From NCBI RefSeq assembly GCF_030412265.1, contig NZ_JAUHLN010000004.1:124001-188000 (forward strand): 64,000 nt of DNA, written 5' to 3'. Position numbers and translations under genes: made by a program. The first letter of the stretch is position 1, and every line of letters begins with the position of its first letter. Of the stretch, positions 24,876-35,287 are shown piece by piece. Source of the DNA: Fictibacillus terranigra (GTDB lineage: Bacteria > Bacillota > Bacilli > Bacillales > Fictibacillaceae). Below the pieces are notes generated by a model, which saw only the letters and a program-made list of their open reading frames with translations, was not told the DNA's origin and did no database searches.

Positions 24876-25937
24876 TTATGAGAGAGCGATGTTAAATTCC
24901 TTTAGCAGATCTTTAAACGCCGGCCTTTCATTTCCGCCTCTCCCCACGATATGGGTGGCTGTTACTAAAGAATTTAACACAGCTTCTTCCACTGCTTCTC
25001 CAACGGCACGAAAAGCTGTATCCATATCCTCCTCATGAATGGCAGGAATGGTTAAGCAGGTTGAAGGTTTGTCATGGGGGATTTTAGTCGCTGTTGAAAA
25101 TCCGATGACGATCTCTCCGCTGCCATGCGTGATGATGGAACCTGTCCGTGATAATCCGGCAACCGATCGTTTAATGATACGGTTGAGCTGGCGTTCAGAA
25201 ACTGGCAGGTCAGTGGCAACGATCACCATGATCGAGCCTTTATCTTTTTCCTCCAATGATTGGAGCAGTGCTTTCAGCTCCTGCCCAATCATCCTGCCGT
25301 TTATCATAAGATCACTTAAAATCCCAAAGTTCGACAACACGAGCACGCCGATGGTGTATTCTCCATGATCCAATTGAAATCTTCTGGATGCTGAACCGAT
25401 TCCGCCTTTCAAGGAATAACAAAGCATGCCCGTTCCTGCTCCGACACTGCCTTCCTCAAATTCAGGTGAAGCGTTATGTATCGCTTCGTGAACATGTTCC
25501 TTCTTAACAAATTGTGCCCTCACATCATTGAGCAGCATGTCGTTGCACTCTCCGATAATAGGATTAACCGTTCCCGTCGAACGGCCGATTTCAGGATTAT
25601 CTTCCAGCATATATTGGATTAAAGCATCTGCTGCTGTTCCGATACTTAAGGTGTTCGTTAAAATGATGGGCGTCTCCAGCACACCCAACTCTTGCATTTG
25701 AATGGCACCCATCGTTTTTCCAAAGCCATTGATCACATGGCTTGAAGCAATCAATTTTTCTTTAAACGTATTGCCAGGGTGGGGCAGGATGGCTGTTACT
25801 CCTGTTTGCATGTCCTCATCACTAAGGGTTACATGGCCGACTGTTACACCCGCTATATCGGTAATGGCGTTATAGTGACCGGGTTCCAGCCGCCCTATTT
25901 TTACCCCGTAATCACGTATCCTTTTTTGGTGGTGCAT
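24876..25937 (-). CDS. P1 (DmpA/BapA) family aminopeptidase
   Basis: Protein of 353 residues of the P1/S58 peptidase family, N-terminal-nucleophile enzymes that self-cleave into two chains. Characteristic segments are NAITDIAGVTVGHVTL at the start, GTVNPIIGECND, EGSVGAGTGMLCYSLKGGIG, and VLVLSNFG before the expected autoprocessing region. Members hydrolyse N-terminal D- or beta-amino acids or peptide amides. No signal peptide is seen, so it is cytoplasmic. It is monocistronic on the minus strand. The substrate cannot be assigned. Confidence 0.87.
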   Translation of the reverse strand: MHHQKRIRDYGVKIGRLEPGHYNAITDIAGVTVGHVTLSDEDMQTGVTAILPHPGNTFKEKLIASSHVINGFGKTMGAIQMQELGVLETPIILTNTLSIGTAADALIQYMLEDNPEIGRSTGTVNPIIGECNDMLLNDVRAQFVKKEHVHEAIHNASPEFEEGSVGAGTGMLCYSLKGGIGSASRRFQLDHGEYTIGVLVLSNFGILSDLMINGRMIGQELKALLQSLEEKDKGSIMVIVATDLPVSERQLNRIIKRSVAGLSRTGSIITHGSGEIVIGFSTATKIPHDKPSTCLTIPAIHEEDMDTAFRAVGEAVEEAVLNSLVTATHIVGRGGNERPAFKDLLKEFNIALS

Positions 25938-26191
25938 TGAAAAATCATCTTCTATCTCTTATTAGATTTTCTTTCTTTAGTTTACCATTGTCTTTTCCTT
26001 CATTTCAGAAGAAAGAATGCCGGAAATGGATATGTCTGGTAAAATAAAAGGAGAGGTTTAATTAAGGATGAGGAAAACCGGTATTACTGTTAATATTGAT
26101 CATCGTTGCTCTGTGAGATGTTATCAGACTAAGGAAAAATAGCCAGACGATAAAAAATAAAGAGGCTTAAATTATCGGACGGGGGACATTG

Positions 26192-26818
26192 ATGAAGAAC
26201 AAGTATGTTGTTCTAGGATTGGTGCTGGTGTGTTTTATTGGGTTTGTATCCTTTTCCACAAATGAAAAAACAGAGAATGTACGAACGGCCACTGATGGCC
26301 ACCCGGAGCAGACCGATGCTCCAGAAATGGATGTTACGAAAGCGGTTAAAAAAAATGCACTGCTGCTTGACCCTAACGTTTATGCTTTAGTAAAGAAGGA
26401 TGAAAAAACCTTTTGGCTTAAGCTTACACCCGACATGGATTTGGAAGAGATGACCGATATCGTAAATCATATAGCTTATTTTATATTCTCCAGGGAAGCC
26501 TTAAAGGCAGGCATGAATATTAATCGGGAGGAAGTGAAGCGAGAACTCGAAGCCTTGCAGACTGGAGAAAATAAGAAGTATCATGACCGCAGGCTGAAAG
26601 ATTCCAATTTAACAGAAGAACAGTATTGGTCAGAAATAAAAGAACAGATTGAACGCAGCAACTTAAGTCAGCAATATTTGAAAAAAGAAATTGGAGAGCC
26701 TTCAAAAGTAGGCGGAGCCGAATACAAACAGGCTGTAAACCAATTGATTGAAAGGACCTACTTAAAACATCAAAAGGATATCCAGGTCAATTCAATGCTG
26801 CTGAAAAATGAGGGTTAA
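26192..26818 (+). CDS. membrane-anchored or exported protein, SurA/PrsA-N-like helical domain
   Basis: Protein of 208 residues. An N-terminal hydrophobic segment (KNKYVVLGLVLVCFIGFV) acts as a signal anchor; no lipobox is evident. The acidic linker is followed by a helical domain with REEVKRELEALQ and NLTEEQYWSEIKEQIERSNLSQQYLKKEI, the pattern of SurA/PrsA N-terminal chaperone domains. No parvulin domain follows. ATG 26192 is chosen over TTG 26189 by spacing from GGGGGAC. The role is inferred as an extracytoplasmic chaperone-like protein. Confidence 0.6.
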   Translation: MKNKYVVLGLVLVCFIGFVSFSTNEKTENVRTATDGHPEQTDAPEMDVTKAVKKNALLLDPNVYALVKKDEKTFWLKLTPDMDLEEMTDIVNHIAYFIFSREALKAGMNINREEVKRELEALQTGENKKYHDRRLKDSNLTEEQYWSEIKEQIERSNLSQQYLKKEIGEPSKVGGAEYKQAVNQLIERTYLKHQKDIQVNSMLLKNEG

Positions 26819-26936
26819 GAAATTGGGATTGATGATATTTCGTATAGTGATAGTGAAGGACTATCGGTGCTTCATGCAGAAAAGGGAAGTAAATCGATCT
26901 AGACGCATGGTTTAGAGAAGCAATGGGGGATGTTAA

Positions 26937-27383
26937 ATGAATCAGTTAGTGTCAGAGCTGGAAAAGATCCTCTCTGCAGTACCGAGGAAAATGGAAACTG
27001 TTACGGATTTCGAGGATAAACCACTTCCGTCCAAGTGGTCTAAAAAAGAAATTCTTGGACATCTTTGTGATTCAGGGAATGTGAATCACCAGCGTTTTGT
27101 TGATATCATCGCTTCAACTGACGTGGTTACATTAAAAGGCTATAATCAGGATTTTTTTGTGGAGATCCATGATTATCAGCATTCTTTTAGCGTCGAAGAT
27201 ATTATTCATCTATGGATTTCAGTCAATAAACAGATCACCGCGCTTCTTGTGAATGTTTCTGAAGAAAAGTGGAAGCTTGATTGTAGAGTAGATGCCCAAA
27301 CCGTTCAAACGTTAGAGTGGCTCGTAAAGGATTACATTGATCATATGAATCATCATCTCGCACAAATATTGGCAGGGTGTTGA
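26937..27383 (+). CDS. DinB-like protein
   Basis: Protein of 148 residues with the DinB/YfiT four-helix pattern. It has the WSKKEILGHLCDSGNVNHQRF motif with the first metal histidine, and DYIDHMNHHLAQIL at the C terminus with the further histidines. Family members are metal-binding, stress-related or thiol-transferase proteins. ATG 26937 follows GGGGGATG. It stands alone, with its own downstream terminator. Confidence 0.82.
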   Translation: MNQLVSELEKILSAVPRKMETVTDFEDKPLPSKWSKKEILGHLCDSGNVNHQRFVDIIASTDVVTLKGYNQDFFVEIHDYQHSFSVEDIIHLWISVNKQITALLVNVSEEKWKLDCRVDAQTVQTLEWLVKDYIDHMNHHLAQILAGC

Positions 27384-27497
27384 GGAACTGTCCATGTTGA
27401 AACGCAAACTTTTAACTCCTTTATATATGACCGTTGGATGAAAATGAGATCCGGACATGTGAAATAAAGGGAATAATCTGTCGTACCGCTAAGCTGC

Positions 27498-27548
27498 AAC
27501 TCTCGTCCTCAAGAACTATTTTGGGATGGGAGTTTTTTAACACCCACA
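27498..27548 (+). terminator. terminator after the DinB-like gene
   Basis: 11-bp stem AACTCTCGTCC with GGATGGGAGTT (27498-27508 and 27534-27544, two wobbles) followed by six T. Confidence 0.75.
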
Positions 27549-27587
27549 ACGAATATAAAAAAAATGACAAGACAAAGGGGGATGGCT

Positions 27588-28151
27588 ATGAATCCTTTAT
27601 TAATGGAAGTTCCGACTCAATTAGAAACGGAAAGACTGATCCTTAGAGCACCCTTGCTGTCTGGGGATGGAGAGGTCGTCAATCAAGCGATAAAAGCATC
27701 TCATCAAGAATTAAAAGCCTGGCTGCCATTTGCTCAGACGATTCCGGCTGTAGAAGAAACGGAAATTAATTTGAGAGGGGCACATATCAGCTTTCTGAAA
27801 AGAGAAAACTTCCGCTTCCTCATTTTTGACAAGAACACTTTTGATTTTATAGGCACCACCAGTCTGCAGGGGATTGACTGGGAGATACCAAAATGTGAAT
27901 TAGGATACTGGATGAACACAAAATTCGTCGGACGCGGATATATGACTGAAGCTGTAAAAAAATTAACGGATTTTGGTTTGGAACAGCTGCAGTTTAAAAG
28001 AATTCAAATCAGGTGTGAATCGGCAAACATAAGAAGCCGATCGATTCCGGAAAAATTGGGGTTTATCCTGGAGGGAATCCACAAAAACGATGATTTATCA
28101 GCAGATGGTTCAAGGCTGACTGACACTTGCGTTTATGCCATAACCAGATGA
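27588..28151 (+). CDS. GNAT family acetyltransferase, RimJ/RimL type
   Basis: Protein of 187 residues. It starts with the PTQLETERLILRAP motif typical of RimL-like enzymes. Acetyl-CoA motif A is GYWMNTKFVGRGYMTEAV, followed by RIQIRCESANIRSRSIPEKLGF. These enzymes acetylate protein N-termini or small amines. ATG 27588 lies seven bases after GGGGGA. The earlier in-frame ATG at 27564 has no site. Confidence 0.87.
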   Translation: MNPLLMEVPTQLETERLILRAPLLSGDGEVVNQAIKASHQELKAWLPFAQTIPAVEETEINLRGAHISFLKRENFRFLIFDKNTFDFIGTTSLQGIDWEIPKCELGYWMNTKFVGRGYMTEAVKKLTDFGLEQLQFKRIQIRCESANIRSRSIPEKLGFILEGIHKNDDLSADGSRLTDTCVYAITR

Positions 28152-28337
28152 ACGGGACGTAAGGAGGACATGAAGCGGCTGACGTGAATTGCATTTCATA
28201 TCAAGCTTTACAGGAACCAAAAAGTAATCATAGAACTTATTAGTTCCTACGTCACTTGAAAGTGCGTACTTCTCATTTGAAAATTAATGTTCGATAATAA
28301 ACTTGTTTGATTTAGCTTAACAAGAGGAGGAAGAATA

Positions 28338-29180
28338 GTGGCAAATCATTTACAAGATACAACCACTTTGCATAATGGAGTAAAAATGCCCTGGTTCGGG
28401 CTTGGGGTATTTAAAGTTGAAGATGGTCCGGAATTGGTGAATGCTGTAAAGTCAGCCATTAAGCACGGTTATAGGAGCATTGACACCGCAGCCATCTATG
28501 AAAATGAGGAGGGTGTCGGAACAGGGATCAAAGAAGGGCTTGCCCAAACAGATTTAAAACGGGAAGATCTATTTATTACTTCAAAAGTCTGGAATACGGA
28601 CTTGGGTTATGAATCCACGCTGGCCGCCTATGAAGAGAGCCTGAGAAAGCTTGGCTTGGAATATCTGGACCTGTATCTTATCCACTGGCCGGTTGAAGGC
28701 AAGTATAAAGATGCCTGGAGAGCGCTTGAAACGCTATATCAGGAAGGCCGGGTAAAAGCAATCGGAGTAAGCAATTTTCAAATTCATCATCTTGAGGAAT
28801 TGATGAAGGATGCGGAGATCAAACCGATGGTCAACCAGGTTGAATACCATCCGCGGTTGAACCAAAAAGCGCTTCAGGAATTTTGTAAAACGCAGGATAT
28901 CCAGCTCGAAGCCTGGTCACCTTTGATGCAGGGGCAATTGCTGGATCATCCGGTTTTAAAAGAAATAGCAGACCGGCACAACAAGTCTGTGGCTCAGATT
29001 ATCCTAAGATGGGATCTGCAAAATGGGGTCGTTACCATTCCTAAATCAACGAAGGAGCATCGAATCATCGAGAACTCCCAGGTCTTTAATTTTGAGCTAT
29101 CGGATTCGGAAATGACTCAGATCGATCAATTAAATCAAAATCTCAGAGTAGGACCAGACCCTGATAACTTTGATTTCTAA
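28338..29180 (+). CDS. yvgN: aldo-keto reductase (YvgN-like)
   Basis: Protein of 280 residues, a full TIM-barrel AKR. Catalytic tetrad elements are visible: D49 and Y54 (SIDTAAIYENEEGVG), Lys in FITSKVWN and His in YLIHWP. The NADPH site is PKSTKEHRI. It reduces carbonyls such as methylglyoxal and glyoxal, like B. subtilis YvgN. The start is GTG 28338 after GAGGAGG. A strong terminator follows directly, so it is monocistronic. Confidence 0.9.
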   Translation: MANHLQDTTTLHNGVKMPWFGLGVFKVEDGPELVNAVKSAIKHGYRSIDTAAIYENEEGVGTGIKEGLAQTDLKREDLFITSKVWNTDLGYESTLAAYEESLRKLGLEYLDLYLIHWPVEGKYKDAWRALETLYQEGRVKAIGVSNFQIHHLEELMKDAEIKPMVNQVEYHPRLNQKALQEFCKTQDIQLEAWSPLMQGQLLDHPVLKEIADRHNKSVAQIILRWDLQNGVVTIPKSTKEHRIIENSQVFNFELSDSEMTQIDQLNQNLRVGPDPDNFDF

Positions 29181-29213
29181 AAAAAAGACGCGATTTTATT
29201 CGCGTCTTTTTTT
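29181..29213 (+). terminator. terminator of the aldo-keto reductase gene
   Basis: AAAAAAGACGCGA/TCGCGTCTTTTTTT stem, starting at the stop codon. Confidence 0.93.
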
Positions 29214-29271
29214 CATGCCTTTCATCTTTTGAAAGGAAGAATTTTCTGTCTCATTTTTATATCAAAACTTA

Positions 29272-29321
29272 TTGACAAAGCAGCCAATTGCCATCATCAT
29301 TAGTAATGATAATTATTATCA
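29272..29321 (+). promoter_or_regulatory. Fur-controlled promoter of efeUOB
   Basis: A -35 TTGACA lies at 29272-29277 with a weaker -10 about 17 bp on. The perfect 7-1-7 Fur box TGATAAT-T-ATTATCA spans 29307-29321, downstream of or over the transcription start. Iron-dependent repression by Fur is the expected consequence. Confidence 0.9.
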
Positions 29322-29341
29322 ATTATGTTGGGGGAATTCAA

Positions 29342-30826
29342 ATGAATAGAAGAAATCTCTCTATTTTTATTTTTGCCTTTTTTTTATTAATAGGTATACC
29401 ATCTCAGGCAGCAGCGAAGGAAAGCAGCTCCCAGGTCAAGGTGTCTCAGAGCATCCCTTACATAGATGCATCGATTGATGCGGTGAAACAAAAGGATTTC
29501 AACCAGGCTGAAACGTCGTTTAACACGTTTAAACAGAAATGGACCCGGGCTGAAGGGGAGGTCCGTAAAGAAAATCTGAGTGGCTACAGCAAGATAAAAA
29601 CGAAAATGGCAGCTGTTTCTGTAGCAATGTTAAATGAAGATCAGAAGAAATCGGAAGAATCTCTTCAAATGCTAAAAGTGCTGCTTAATCAATATAAAGA
29701 AGGACAGATGGCCAATTCATCTGCCAAAACATCTTCGAAACACGTAAGTATCTCTGCGTATTTACTAAAAATTAAAGAAGCGAAACAATCTCTTGATGAA
29801 GGGGATCAAGCCCAATCAAAAGCACAGGTTGAGGAGTTGAAATCTCTTTGGCTCAGCGTAGAAGGAAACGTGGTAGGGCAATCCCAAAAAGTATATAACA
29901 ACTCCGAGCGGAGGCTGGTTCTGCTTGCCTCTTCTGTCAATAACCCGAATGAAAACAAGAAATCCATTCAAATGCTTGATGATATGGAGAAGGACCTGAC
30001 ACCGCTCGCAAATTCTTCATACGGCATGTGGGATGCAGCATTGATTCCGCTGCGTGAAGGCCTTGAAGCATTGCTTGTGATCGGCGCCCTGTTAACTTTT
30101 ACAAAACGAAGAGAAGAAAGTAAAGGCGGTCTTTATGTCTGGGGCGGAACGATCACAGGAATCGCTGCCAGCTTGGGGGTAGGCTTCCTCGTCAGCTATG
30201 TGCTGAGTTCATCTGCTTTCGGCCAGAATAATTTTCTCATTAATGGCTGGTCTGGGGTCATCGCGAGCCTCATGCTGCTGTACGTCAGTTACTGGCTGCA
30301 CAGAAATACCAATGTGAACCGCTGGAACTCTTTTATGAAGACGAAAACAGAAAAAGCGGTAAGCGGTGGAAAACTTCTCTCACTCGGAATATTGGCGTTC
30401 TTGGCCGTTCTCCGTGAAGGAATTGAAACCGTCATCTTCTTGATCGGGATGGCGAATCAGATGTCCTACACCTCTTTGATTACAGGTATCCTTCTCGGGT
30501 TTGGAATCCTGGCCGCCATCGGTGTATGCATGCTGAAGCTAAGCGTTCGTCTGCCGCTGAAGCCTTTCTTTATGATTTCAAGTCTGATCGTGTTTTATCT
30601 GTGCATAAAATTCATGGGATCCGGCATACACAGCTTGCAGCTCTCAGGCTTCATGCCGTCCACAACAGCTGAATACATTCCTGCCATCCATTCATTTGGC
30701 GTGTATCCGTCCTTGTACAGTACGATGCCGCAGCTTATTATCATCAGCATGGCAATCATTGTCATTTTTGCACAGCAGTTAAAGAAGAAAAAAAATAACC
30801 ATAATCGGCATCAGGAGGCCAGCTAA
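29342..30826 (+). CDS. efeU: iron permease EfeU (FTR1 family)
   Basis: Protein of 494 residues. A signal peptide (PSQAAA) leads an extracytoplasmic domain of about 220 residues, followed by seven membrane helices of the FTR1 family. The two iron-coordinating REGxE motifs are REGLEALLV and REGIETVIF, as in Bacillus YwbL. It transports iron across the membrane with EfeO and EfeB. ATG 29342 follows GGGGGAA. The gap to efeO is 2 bp. Confidence 0.93.
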   Translation: MNRRNLSIFIFAFFLLIGIPSQAAAKESSSQVKVSQSIPYIDASIDAVKQKDFNQAETSFNTFKQKWTRAEGEVRKENLSGYSKIKTKMAAVSVAMLNEDQKKSEESLQMLKVLLNQYKEGQMANSSAKTSSKHVSISAYLLKIKEAKQSLDEGDQAQSKAQVEELKSLWLSVEGNVVGQSQKVYNNSERRLVLLASSVNNPNENKKSIQMLDDMEKDLTPLANSSYGMWDAALIPLREGLEALLVIGALLTFTKRREESKGGLYVWGGTITGIAASLGVGFLVSYVLSSSAFGQNNFLINGWSGVIASLMLLYVSYWLHRNTNVNRWNSFMKTKTEKAVSGGKLLSLGILAFLAVLREGIETVIFLIGMANQMSYTSLITGILLGFGILAAIGVCMLKLSVRLPLKPFFMISSLIVFYLCIKFMGSGIHSLQLSGFMPSTTAEYIPAIHSFGVYPSLYSTMPQLIIISMAIIVIFAQQLKKKKNNHNRHQEAS

Positions 30827-30828
30827 TC

Positions 30829-31989
30829 ATGAAATTATCAAAATCCATTATTCATACTGCACTGACTCTTTCTTTAATCACAGTACCCGTTATTTCGGGT
30901 TGCAGCAATGAGGCGGCATCATCCGGTGAACATAAAAAAGCATCATCATCCAAGAAAAATGAACTGAAATCACAAGTAAAAGAAATGCAGGGATCACTCC
31001 ATCAACTGCAAGACTCTCTTCAAGAAAAGAATGAAGAACAAGTAAAAGAATACGGCAAACGCTTGAATAAGCAATGGTTATCGTATGAGAACAACATCCG
31101 CGAAAAGTACCCGCTGCTGTATACGGACACTGAAAAATACTTGCTCCCTTTGTATGCAGAAGTAACAAAAGATAACTATAACAGCAGCAAGGTCCAGCAG
31201 TTAAGCGTGGACTTGGACCGTTCCTTAACAAACCTTGAAAAAGCAAAAGAAACTACACAGAAAACGACAGAAGTATTGGATACAGCAGTGAAGAAATATA
31301 AAACGTATGTGGACGAACAGACAGAGGCACTGGTCAAATCAACAAAAACTTTTAATGATGCCGTAAGAGCGAACGATACACAAAAAGCGAAAGAGGCTTA
31401 TGCCGAAGCTCGTGTATACTATGAACGCATCGAACCGATCGCCGAGAGTTTCGGTGATCTTGATCCAAAGATTGACGCTCGCGAGAACGATGTTGAAGGT
31501 GAATGGACAGGTTTCCATAGAATTGAAAAAGCCTTATGGAAAGACGGCAGCTTAAAGGATATGAAAAAATACGCCGACCAGCTTGATCAAGATGTGGCGG
31601 AGCTGCAGAAAAAGGTTCAGGGTGTAAAATTGAACCCGACTCAGATTGTTGCAGGTTCCATGGAATTGCTGAATGAAGCGGCAATCTCCAAGGTAACGGG
31701 AGAAGAAGAACGTTATTCGCACATTGACCTCGTTGACCTCGCGTCCAATGTAGAAGGTTCTCAGGCGGTATACCATGCGGTTCTCCCGGTTCTTAATGAA
31801 AAAAATAAAGATTTGGCACAAGATTTGGATACTGAATTTAATAAAATTACAGCCTTGCTTGAAGAGCATAAGAAAAGCGGAGCTTATTTGGATTACAAGA
31901 AACTGACCAAGCCTCAGGTGCGTGAGCTGAGCCAGCAGTTGAATACACTATCTGAATCCATGGCCCAAACGGCTGAAATTTTTCAATAG
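30829..31989 (+). CDS. efeO: iron-uptake lipoprotein EfeO
   Basis: Protein of 386 residues with lipobox VISGC at about 20-24, so it is anchored outside the membrane. A Lys/Ser-rich linker with helical N-terminal domain is followed by the M75 peptidase-like EfeO domain, which includes the HxxE signature HRIEKALW. It delivers iron to EfeU. AGGAGG precedes ATG 30829 and overlaps the end of efeU. Confidence 0.92.
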   Translation: MKLSKSIIHTALTLSLITVPVISGCSNEAASSGEHKKASSSKKNELKSQVKEMQGSLHQLQDSLQEKNEEQVKEYGKRLNKQWLSYENNIREKYPLLYTDTEKYLLPLYAEVTKDNYNSSKVQQLSVDLDRSLTNLEKAKETTQKTTEVLDTAVKKYKTYVDEQTEALVKSTKTFNDAVRANDTQKAKEAYAEARVYYERIEPIAESFGDLDPKIDARENDVEGEWTGFHRIEKALWKDGSLKDMKKYADQLDQDVAELQKKVQGVKLNPTQIVAGSMELLNEAAISKVTGEEERYSHIDLVDLASNVEGSQAVYHAVLPVLNEKNKDLAQDLDTEFNKITALLEEHKKSGAYLDYKKLTKPQVRELSQQLNTLSESMAQTAEIFQ

Positions 31990-33276
<1,287 letters not shown>

Positions 33277-33345
33277 GAAAAGAAACAACCCGATCAAAAC
33301 CAGATGATTGAAGGCAGGTAAACCAAGTGTTTTTCTACTTTTTTC

Positions 33346-33573
33346 CTATAAGGCGATACGGTCGTGGTTCATCGGTCTAGCAGCGTCAGCCGGGCGCAAG
33401 CAAAAACAGGCGGCAGACCTAAAGTGGATCCCCTCACGCTGGAACTGGCACTGAAAATGCATTTTGATGTAGACAGCGCCTGTTCTATACATGAAATCGT
33501 ACAAAAAACCGGGGTGAGCCTGGCAACATTCTATCGCTATCTAAACAGAAAGCCTGTTCATGGAAGTAACCTT
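33346..33573 (+). pseudogene. C-terminal relic of a serine resolvase/invertase
   Basis: One frame gives IRSWFIGLAASAGRKQK, the end of a resolvase catalytic helix. After a frameshift near 33400 another frame gives GGRPKVDPLTLELALKM and IHEIVQKTGVSLATFYRYLN, the C-terminal helix-turn-helix of Hin/resolvase proteins. The catalytic domain is missing. This is the only trace of a mobile-element recombinase in the window. Confidence 0.7.
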
Positions 33574-33575
33574 TT

Positions 33576-33624
33576 AAAAACAGTGCATCATACCGAATTT
33601 TTTCGGATGATGCACTGTTTTTTT
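33576..33624. terminator. long bidirectional terminator
   Basis: AAAAACAGTGCATCAT/ATGATGCACTGTTTTT, 16 bp, with an inner CCGAA/TTCGG pairing. It ends the minus-strand LOG gene at 33626 and any read-through from the left. Confidence 0.9.
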
Positions 33625-33625
33625 A

Positions 33626-34207
33626 TTACGTTTGATTTTCAGAGATATATGTTTTTACGCTTGGAGGCTCATAGGTGCTGAATTGAATAAGAAGGTCTTC
33701 AGGTGCGGAAGCGGCGAGTGCCATCTCCCGGTACTTTTCCTGCAGAAATCCTTCGGCCGCCATGTGGTTAAACAACGAGATCAGAGGATCAAAATAGTGG
33801 TTAATATTTAAAAGACCACAGGGTTTTTGGTGAAGGCCCAACTGCGCCCATGTGAAGATCTCAAAGAACTCCTCCATGGTACCGGGTCCGCCCGGCAAAG
33901 CGATAAATCCATCTGACAGTTCGGCCATTTTCGCTTTTCTTTCGTGCATCGAATCAACTACGATCAGTTTAGATAAATTCTTATGGGAAATTTCTCGTTT
34001 TTCCAAAAAGTCCGGCATGATTCCCGTCACATGTCCGCCATGCTGCAGAACGGAATCCGCTACCGCGCCCATCACACCAACACTTGCTCCGCCATAAACC
34101 AGCCCAATTTTCCGGTCAGCGAGCTCCTTGCCCAACCGGGCAGCTTCTTTTACATAAATATCCGAAACGCCGTTGCTGGAACCGCAGAATACCGCCAAAT
34201 TTTTCAT
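33626..34207 (-). CDS. LOG family protein (cytokinin riboside 5'-monophosphate phosphoribohydrolase type)
   Basis: Protein of 193 residues. The Rossmann start AVFCGSSNG, GLVYGGASVGVMGAVAD and the nucleotide-hydrolase motif ALPGGPGTMEEFFE identify the LOG/TIGR00730 family, which cleaves ribose phosphate from nucleotide monophosphates (compare Bacillus YvdD). ATG 34207 is eight bases after AAGGAGGAG. Upstream in-frame GTG 34216 and ATG 34213 are too close to that site. Confidence 0.9.
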   Translation of the reverse strand: MKNLAVFCGSSNGVSDIYVKEAARLGKELADRKIGLVYGGASVGVMGAVADSVLQHGGHVTGIMPDFLEKREISHKNLSKLIVVDSMHERKAKMAELSDGFIALPGGPGTMEEFFEIFTWAQLGLHQKPCGLLNINHYFDPLISLFNHMAAEGFLQEKYREMALAASAPEDLLIQFSTYEPPSVKTYISENQT

Positions 34208-34347
34208 ATGCATCACTCCTCCTTTTATCCAGTTAAAATTATATCAATACTTTCTTAGCAGCTAGTAATTTTATTTTTAAAAGGAGAATCTTATCCCTTC
34301 TGACGAATACATGATAAGTAGAAATTAACGGTGGAGGTAGTTAGAGT

Positions 34348-35283
34348 ATGAAATTGGATTGGGTAAGAACCAAAATCCGTTCGCTTTCTGGTGCTGAAAA
34401 AGTAGAGCACATTCCAAAGGGATTTTCGGGAGATGAAAAATACGCTGTAACGTTAAACGATGGCAGGGTTGTATTATTACGGCTGGCGGCGATGGAAAAG
34501 TATGAGAGGAAGAAATCAGAGTTCCAGCTTTTAAATCATCTCATGCAATATCCCGTTCAATCACCGGAGGCGGTCGAGATCGGGAGACTCGATCAGATGG
34601 GCCTTTGTTTTTATGTGCTCTCATACATTGATGGAGAGGATGCGAGTGAGGTATTGCCTCATCTTTCGGAAGAGGAGCAATACCAGATCGGCAAAAGTGC
34701 AGGGAAAGACTTGTGGGGCATGCACCAGTATCCTGCACCTGATGAGCTTGAGCCTTGGCATGAAAGAGTGATGAGCAAGTTTTATCGATATTTAGAGGCC
34801 TATGAGACGGGTGAGGTCAAAATAAATAACGATGGGAAAATCAAGGCGTTTATCGAGAGGAATAAACACCACTTAAAAAGCCGTCCGAATCGGTTTCAGC
34901 ATGACGATTTTCATCCCAGCAACCTTGTTGTGAGAGATAAACGATATGCGGGTGTCATTGATTTTAACCGGTTTGACTGGGGAGATCCTTATCATGATTT
35001 CTGTAAGGTCGGGTTATTCAGTAAAGAGGTGAGTGTGCCTTTTTGCATCGGACAGATCAATGGCTATTTTAAGAATAAGCTTCCAGAGGACTTTTGGATG
35101 ATATATGCCCTTTATATGGCCATGAATGTGATGTCTGCCATCGTATGGTCGGTAAGGGAGACGCCGGATCAAGTGGATGAAATGCTGGAACGATTGAACG
35201 GAGTGCTGGAAGATCATCAAGATTTTGAAGTTCTTCAACCGAAGTGGTATACAAAACATGCCTCCCCAGTCAATCAGGTGTGA
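34348..35283 (+). CDS. aminoglycoside phosphotransferase family protein
   Basis: Protein of 311 residues with the kinase-like fold of the APH/choline kinase family. The Brenner motif is FQHDDFHPSNLVV and the DFG-like metal motif is VIDFNRFDWGDP. It probably phosphorylates a small hydroxylated compound; antibiotic resistance is possible but not shown. ATG 34348 follows GGAGG. The gene downstream starts 5 bp after its stop. Confidence 0.87.
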   Translation: MKLDWVRTKIRSLSGAEKVEHIPKGFSGDEKYAVTLNDGRVVLLRLAAMEKYERKKSEFQLLNHLMQYPVQSPEAVEIGRLDQMGLCFYVLSYIDGEDASEVLPHLSEEEQYQIGKSAGKDLWGMHQYPAPDELEPWHERVMSKFYRYLEAYETGEVKINNDGKIKAFIERNKHHLKSRPNRFQHDDFHPSNLVVRDKRYAGVIDFNRFDWGDPYHDFCKVGLFSKEVSVPFCIGQINGYFKNKLPEDFWMIYALYMAMNVMSAIVWSVRETPDQVDEMLERLNGVLEDHQDFEVLQPKWYTKHASPVNQV

Positions 35284-35287
35284 GCCG

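Noticed and set aside
26066-26140. Small ORF (MRKTGITVNIDH...) before the exported protein
   Set aside because: A hydrophobic frame and a startable frame coexist, but neither has both a start and a complete helix; not supportable as a gene.
33364-33681. Treating the resolvase tail as an intact 105-residue regulator
   Set aside because: The N-terminal resolvase sequence is in another frame, and the C-terminal 30 residues are translated from the terminator hairpin.
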